This document shows positions 35,934 through 39,809 of a DNA stretch of 39,809 nt, piece by piece. The stretch spans positions 1-39,809 of the forward strand of contig JBEICQ010000008.1 of the NCBI GenBank assembly GCA_040383885.1, written 5' to 3'. A program made the position numbers and the translations under genes. This DNA comes from JBEICQ01 sp040383885 (GTDB lineage: Bacteria; Bacteroidota; Bacteroidia; UBA4408). Position 1 is the stretch's first letter. The number at the start of each line of letters is the position of its first letter. The notes beneath the pieces are model-generated. The model was not told the DNA's origin. It made no database searches and saw only the letters and a list, made by a program, of their open reading frames with translations.

Positions 35934-37166
35934 ATGAATCGTTTTCACCTGGTTTCTTTTCACTTTGAACGACTGCCACTGCCTGTTTTAGGCAGACTGT
36001 TTCAGTCTCCTGAACAGAAAAAAAACAATCTTCCTTTGTTGCTTGAGAAAAACAACGCAGATGAATTGATGTATCTTGCCACTTGTAATCGTATTGAGTG
36101 TTTATTTGTCTCAACGGATAAGCCTTGTCCTTATAAAACCGCAATGTCACTCAACCATGCCCTAACGGCAGATGAAGTGTCTGTCCTCGCAAGAGGTGCA
36201 GTTGTATATTCCGGAAGTGATGCAGTAAGACATTTTTTTTCAACAACAGCCTCTCTCAATTCCATGGTCATAGGTGAGCGCGAAATCATCACCCAGGTGC
36301 GTAAAGCCCATGAAGAAGCAAGAGAGATGGGCCTTTCCGGGGACTTTATCAGATTACTTGTGAAGCGCAGCATTGAAACGGCGAAGCATATTTATACACA
36401 CACCAATATTGCCAAAAAGCCTGTTTCGGTGGTTTCACTTGCTTTTAAGGAAATTAAAAAACGATTTACGCCCTCAGACGCACGCATTCTCATGGTGGGC
36501 GCGGGAAATACAAACACGAATATGGTGAGACTGCTGATTCGAAACGGGTTTTCAAATATTGTTGTAACAAACCGGACGGATACCAAAGCGGTTGCCCTGG
36601 CAGAAGATGCAGGTTGCAGGATGATGCCATGGAAAAACAGACATGAAATGCCAAGAGATTTTAATCTGGTTATTTCATGTACCGGATCGGAACTGCCCGT
36701 TATCACCCATGAATTATTCGGAAACTGGACCAGCCTGAGCAGAGAAACCCCATTGCTTGTCGATTTGGCGATGCCTGCAGATGCCGAAGATTTGTTGATT
36801 GAAAAGTGTGGCGATAATTATATCTCACTGGTACACTTAAAGCAATTAGCCGAAAAGAATATCGAAATGCGGAAGTCTCACATTGAACACTGTTTGCCTC
36901 ATATTGAATCAGCTGTAGAAGCATTTGGCAGATTGGTCAGAGAGCGCTCACTCGAGGTGGCTCTCAGGGATGTTCCTGAGATGGTAAGAGAAATCCGCGA
37001 GGCAGCTGTAAGCACTGTGTTTGCCCGTGAAATCAGCACAATGAATGAAGAAAACAGGATGTTGATGGAACGCATCCTTGATTACATGGAAAAGAAGTAC
37101 ATTGCTTTGCCCATTAAAAAAGCCAAGGAGCTTTTGTTGGAGCAAGCTGCAAAGGATGCAAACTAA
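35934..37166 (+). CDS. hemA: Glutamyl-tRNA reductase
   Basis: HemA reduces glutamyl-tRNA(Glu) to glutamate-1-semialdehyde, the first step of C5 tetrapyrrole synthesis. The ATG at 35934 gives 410 residues; a TTG 4 codons upstream is less likely. The catalytic nucleophile C51 is in LATCNRIE. The substrate-site stretch RHFFSTTASLNSMVIGE lies at about 99-115. The NADPH Rossmann motif is GAGNTN at 189-194, and a helical dimerisation tail ends the protein. The gene overlaps hemC by 11 bp, heading a tight hem cluster. HemL, needed for the next step, is not in the window. Confidence 0.97.
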   Translation: MNRFHLVSFHFERLPLPVLGRLFQSPEQKKNNLPLLLEKNNADELMYLATCNRIECLFVSTDKPCPYKTAMSLNHALTADEVSVLARGAVVYSGSDAVRHFFSTTASLNSMVIGEREIITQVRKAHEEAREMGLSGDFIRLLVKRSIETAKHIYTHTNIAKKPVSVVSLAFKEIKKRFTPSDARILMVGAGNTNTNMVRLLIRNGFSNIVVTNRTDTKAVALAEDAGCRMMPWKNRHEMPRDFNLVISCTGSELPVITHELFGNWTSLSRETPLLVDLAMPADAEDLLIEKCGDNYISLVHLKQLAEKNIEMRKSHIEHCLPHIESAVEAFGRLVRERSLEVALRDVPEMVREIREAAVSTVFAREISTMNEENRMLMERILDYMEKKYIALPIKKAKELLLEQAAKDAN

Positions 37167-38427
37167 AATCATTATTGGATCGCGCGGAAGTGATCTTGCC
37201 CTCTGGCAAGCCAATCATGTAGCTGAGGCACTCCTTGGTCATGGATATCTTACAGATATTAAAATTATCAAAACAAGAGGAGACCAAATCCAGCACCTTG
37301 GTTTCGATAAAATGGAAGGCAAAGGATTTTTCACCAAGGAGCTGGAAGATGCTTTGTTGGCAAAGGAAATCGACCTGGCAGTGCACTCTTGCAAGGATTT
37401 GTCATCGCAGCAACCAGAAGGCCTGTGCATAGGAGCCATTTTTTCAAGAGCATCCTCCGCCGATTTGCTTGTTATACATCCTGATGCACATGACCCTGCC
37501 ATGCCCCTTCAACTCAAAAACAAGGCATTGGTGGGTACTTCAAGCATCAGGAGAAAAAATCAATTACGCTGGCTCAGGCCGGATGTAAATATGCTGGATG
37601 TGCGGGGCAATGTTCCTACCCGCTTGCAAAAACTGCGAGAGAAGCAATTTGACGCTATTCTTTTGGCTGCAGCGGGTATTCACCGTCTTGGCCTTTTGAA
37701 CAATGATTTTATTTTCCTTGAATTAAATTCATCCCAGATGGTTCCGGCGCCTGCTCAAGGAGCACTGGCATTGCAGATAAGAACCAATGATGAAAAATTG
37801 CAGACAGCCACCAAGAAACTTCATCAAACAAGCATGGCAGACAAGGTTGCCGCTGAGAGGGCAATGCTTTCCTATTTTCATGGTGGATGCCAGCTTCCAC
37901 TGGGTTGTCTGTGTGAACAAACCGACCGTGATTTTAATTTGAAGGTTAGTTATTCATCAGATGGAAGCAAGTCCCCTATGAGGGTAAAAGTTCGTGGCAC
38001 TAATCCCCTTGAGCTTGCTGCATTGGCACATGCAATATTGTTTTCCTGCAAGCCATGTCGTGTATTGATCAGTTCAGCCCGCGGAAGATATGCCCAGTTG
38101 GTATCTTCATTAAAAGACAACGGGTTTTCCGTTGAACAGCATTCATTTATTGAATGCATTCCTTTGCCGAAAAAAAATTTACAACATGCGGGCTGGATTT
38201 ATTTCAACAGTCCTGCTGCCGTTGAGATGATGGTTCGTGAATATCCTTCCTATATGATTGGTAAAAAGCTTGCTTGTGCAGGTGAAGGCACAGCTATTGA
38301 ACTAACCGACTGGGTTATGCATATGAATACCAGGGAGGAGCATTGGATCCCGGATTGGCAGCAAGGGATTTTCTCGAACAACATAAACCGGAGGATATTT
38401 TTATCCCAGAATCAAATATCAGTTTAG
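37156..38427 (+). CDS. hemC: Hydroxymethylbilane synthase fused to the N-terminal half of uroporphyrinogen-III synthase
   Basis: Residues 1-298 are HemC, which polymerises four porphobilinogens. Visible are IIGSRGSDLALWQ, the catalytic region AVHSCKDL (K80, D81), GTSSIRR, LDVRGNVPTRL, and the dipyrromethane-cofactor cysteine C245 in GGCQLPLG. The frame then continues into the first HemD domain (about 301-383): RVLISSARGRYAQLVSSLKDNGF, WIYFNSPAAVEMM and ACAGEGTAIEL. Beyond residue 383 the sequence stops looking like HemD and ends 40 codons later, while the true continuation is in the -1 frame. At 423 residues it is far longer than a lone HemC (about 310). The start ATG at 37156, preceded by AAAGG, overlaps the end of hemA. 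The HemC domain itself appears complete. Confidence 0.93.
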   Translation: MQTKIIIGSRGSDLALWQANHVAEALLGHGYLTDIKIIKTRGDQIQHLGFDKMEGKGFFTKELEDALLAKEIDLAVHSCKDLSSQQPEGLCIGAIFSRASSADLLVIHPDAHDPAMPLQLKNKALVGTSSIRRKNQLRWLRPDVNMLDVRGNVPTRLQKLREKQFDAILLAAAGIHRLGLLNNDFIFLELNSSQMVPAPAQGALALQIRTNDEKLQTATKKLHQTSMADKVAAERAMLSYFHGGCQLPLGCLCEQTDRDFNLKVSYSSDGSKSPMRVKVRGTNPLELAALAHAILFSCKPCRVLISSARGRYAQLVSSLKDNGFSVEQHSFIECIPLPKKNLQHAGWIYFNSPAAVEMMVREYPSYMIGKKLACAGEGTAIELTDWVMHMNTREEHWIPDWQQGIFSNNINRRIFLSQNQISV

Positions 38428-38735
38428 GAACAGCGAAAAAGATTTTTTCTCAGCAGATCCCGGTGTTTTCTGAAGTAATTTACCAAACTGTGTCGAGACC
38501 TGTTTTGTTGGAGAACAAGCCTGATATCTTGGTGCTCACAAGTCCGTCACAGGCGCACTCCTATTTTTCTCAATATCCGGATGATGTAAAAACCGCTTAT
38601 CTGGTAAATGGAGAAAAATCTCTTCATGCAGTTCTTTCACATGTTCCTTCAGATCGCGTCATACTTGCAGAGAACAGTCATCAGGTATCATTATTAGAAA
38701 GTATCTATCAAATTTGTGCCCATGAAACTTATTGA
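38304..38735 (+). CDS. hemD: Uroporphyrinogen-III synthase, C-terminal half, in -1 frame relative to hemC
   Basis: Read one base back from codon 383 of the hemC frame, the sequence gives NRLGYAYEYQGGALDPGLAARDFLEQHKPEDIFIPESNISLGT, which fits the second HemD domain. The TSPS motif (LVLTSPSQAHSYFS) and a helical end (SLLESIYQICAHETY) follow. Joined to the upstream frame, the total is 526 residues, the size expected for a HemC-HemD fusion. A stop in this frame at 38298-38300 limits the crossover to about 38299-38316. No good start codon gives a sensible independent gene; a TTG at 38343 would leave half a protein. HemD closes and inverts ring D of hydroxymethylbilane. The state may be a real frameshift, a sequencing or assembly error, or recoding. 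The end overlaps hemB by 14 bp. Confidence 0.8.
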   Translation, partial: NRLGYAYEYQGGALDPGLAARDFLEQHKPEDIFIPESNISLGTAKKIFSQQIPVFSEVIYQTVSRPVLLENKPDILVLTSPSQAHSYFSQYPDDVKTAYLVNGEKSLHAVLSHVPSDRVILAENSHQVSLLESIYQICAHETY

Positions 38736-39696
38736 GCGGCCACGCCGTTTGCGCATGAATTCCCTGCTTCGGGAATCAATTGCAGAGACAACTTTAAAAA
38801 GAGAAATGCTGGTTTTCCCGGTTTTTGTTGTAAAAGGAACTGGTATCAGAAGAGAAATACCCTCCATGCCCGGAATTTTTCAATTTTCTCCTGATATTTT
38901 AATTCCTGAGATGAAGTCATGGATAGATTTTGGGATTACACGATTCCTTCTTTTTGGTGCAGGGGAGGAGAAAACGCTGAATGCGCATCGAGCATGTTCG
39001 GCGGACAGTATTGTAAATGTTGCCGTACAAAATATTAAAAACACTTTTGGAGACAAAGTTTATGTTATTACGGATGTTTGCCTTTGTGCATATACCAGTC
39101 ATGGTCATTGCGGAATGGCAGAAGGGAAGAGTATCATAAATGACACCAGTGTAGAATTGCTTGCCCAAATGGCCTTGTCTCATGCAAGGGCAGGTGCAGA
39201 TATGGTAGCCCCTTCTGATATGATGGACGGACGAATCGGAAAAATAAGAGAAGTCCTTGACAGTGAAGGATTTTCTGATTTGCCTATCATGAGTTATTCT
39301 GTAAAATATGCTTCTGCATATTATGGTCCATTCAGAGACGCCGCTGATTCAGCTCCCGGTTTTGGAGACCGGCGCACATACCAAATGGATCCCAGAAATG
39401 GAAGGGAAGCAATACGCGAAGCCTTATTAGATGAAAAGGAGGGTGCCGATATTCTGATGGTTAAGCCTGCCTTGGCATATCTTGATGTTCTCTCGCATCT
39501 AAGAAAAGAAACCAATTTGCCTTTGGCATGCTATAATGTATCGGCAGAATACTCAATGGTAAAGGCTGCTGCCATCAAGGGTTGGATAGATGAGGAGAGG
39601 ATTGTGATAGAAAATTTTACCGCATTTGCCAGAGCGGGAGCTGATATCATTATTTCTTACCACAGCCTGGAGGCTGTGAAGAATCATTGGGTATAG
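38722..39696 (+). CDS. hemB: Porphobilinogen synthase (delta-aminolevulinic acid dehydratase)
   Basis: HemB condenses two 5-aminolevulinate molecules into porphobilinogen. The ATG at 38722 gives 324 residues (MKLIERPRRLRMN, a typical start); a GTG two codons upstream is less likely. The zinc-type active site has C120, C122 and C130 (DVCLCAYTSHGHCG). The Schiff-base lysines are K195 (SYSVKYASAYYGPFRDA) and K248 (DILMVKPALAYLD). The gene overlaps the end of hemD and completes the hemA-hemC-hemD-hemB cluster, which would carry glutamyl-tRNA through to uroporphyrinogen III except for the HemL step. Confidence 0.98.
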   Translation: MKLIERPRRLRMNSLLRESIAETTLKREMLVFPVFVVKGTGIRREIPSMPGIFQFSPDILIPEMKSWIDFGITRFLLFGAGEEKTLNAHRACSADSIVNVAVQNIKNTFGDKVYVITDVCLCAYTSHGHCGMAEGKSIINDTSVELLAQMALSHARAGADMVAPSDMMDGRIGKIREVLDSEGFSDLPIMSYSVKYASAYYGPFRDAADSAPGFGDRRTYQMDPRNGREAIREALLDEKEGADILMVKPALAYLDVLSHLRKETNLPLACYNVSAEYSMVKAAAIKGWIDEERIVIENFTAFARAGADIIISYHSLEAVKNHWV

Positions 39697-39702
39697 GGAT
39701 GC

Positions 39703-39809
39703 TCAGATTTGTTTTTTAGGTGTTCTGGCGAAGTTTCCCGGTTTTGAATCTTCCGGACTGCCTCTGAAAGCCAAATACATAGCAATGCCAACGACCAATA
39801 GTACCAAAC
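39703..39809 (-). CDS. C-terminal end of a membrane protein, 5' end outside the window
   Basis: Only the last 34 residues before a TGA are visible: a hydrophobic LVLLVVGIAMYLAF, then a charged tail RGSPEDSKPGNFARTPKKQI. The hydrophobic run would suit a membrane helix near the C-terminus. It converges on hemB with a 6-bp gap. No function can be assigned from this fragment, and the frame itself is supported only by its protein-like character. Confidence 0.5.
   Translation of the reverse strand, partial: LVLLVVGIAMYLAFRGSPEDSKPGNFARTPKKQI

Noticed and set aside
36498..36515. GAGNTN instead of the GxGxMG-like Rossmann motif in HemA.
   Set aside because: As far as I recall, a Thr-Asn form of this motif is common in Bacteroidota HemA proteins. 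The rest of the enzyme, including the catalytic Cys, is normal.
38390..38405. The T5 run (ATATTTTTATC) in the overlap of the two hem frames as a possible programmed -1 slippery site.
   Set aside because: In the hemC frame it reads ATA TTT TTA, so the P-site codon would re-pair with ATT, which is not a clean slip. The HemD-like sequence in the -1 frame already begins about 90 bases earlier.

Overview
The window looks like a chromosomal segment of a member of the Bacteroidota, probably environmental and near the Chitinophagales/Sphingobacteriales/Saprospirales type. The evidence is: T9SS-exported proteins with SprB-type repeats and type A or type B sorting tails; a PorV/PorQ-family barrel; the large insert-bearing form of IspG; a TonB-dependent receptor with an N-terminal carboxypeptidase-regulatory-like domain; a lack of Shine-Dalgarno sites; and several TTG-N18-20-TAnnTTTG promoters, the Bacteroidota consensus. 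I saw no tRNA, rRNA, insertion sequence, CRISPR array or phage gene. No gene-free stretch exceeds 300 bp; the largest are 27192-27370 and 14009-14176.

Region 1 (1-6980, minus strand) holds two tandem giant surface-protein genes. The downstream one is cut by the left edge. The upstream one is complete, with about 13 SprB-like repeats, two PKD-like domains and a T9SS type B tail. The two share a 152-bp block with only two silent differences, inside a longer collinear but more diverged block. Region 2 (7062-13038, minus) is a tight cluster: a CUB/Ig/SprB-like secreted protein, then pdxA (vitamin B6), then ispG (isoprenoids), ended by a hairpin that overlaps the ispG stop. Region 3 (13088-16273) has a lipoprotein gene with promoter and terminator, divergent from a PpiD-like periplasmic chaperone. 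Region 4 (16336-18130) has rsgA converging on a greA-HIT pair.

Region 5 (18151-27294, minus) is a three-gene envelope module: TonB-dependent receptor, 1385-residue T9SS cargo and PorV/PorQ-family barrel, bounded by a good promoter and a terminator. Upstream, on the same strand, lie a two-component system (27371-29417) and groES-groEL (29508-31491). Region 6 (31631-34687) holds an omega-amidase-like nitrilase, the 2-oxoglutarate dehydrogenase E2 subunit, a small zinc-finger protein and a hypothetical protein.

Region 7 (34850-39696, plus) has a WYL-domain regulator followed by early tetrapyrrole genes hemA-hemC-hemD-hemB with overlapping ends. HemC is fused to the N-terminal half of HemD, and the other half of HemD continues in the -1 frame, so the fusion is broken by a frameshift near 38304. 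The right edge cuts a minus-strand gene of which only the C-terminus is seen.

No wholly new system is obvious. The best candidates for follow-up are the broken hemC-hemD fusion, the receptor-cargo-barrel operon, and the exchanging SprB-like paralogs.
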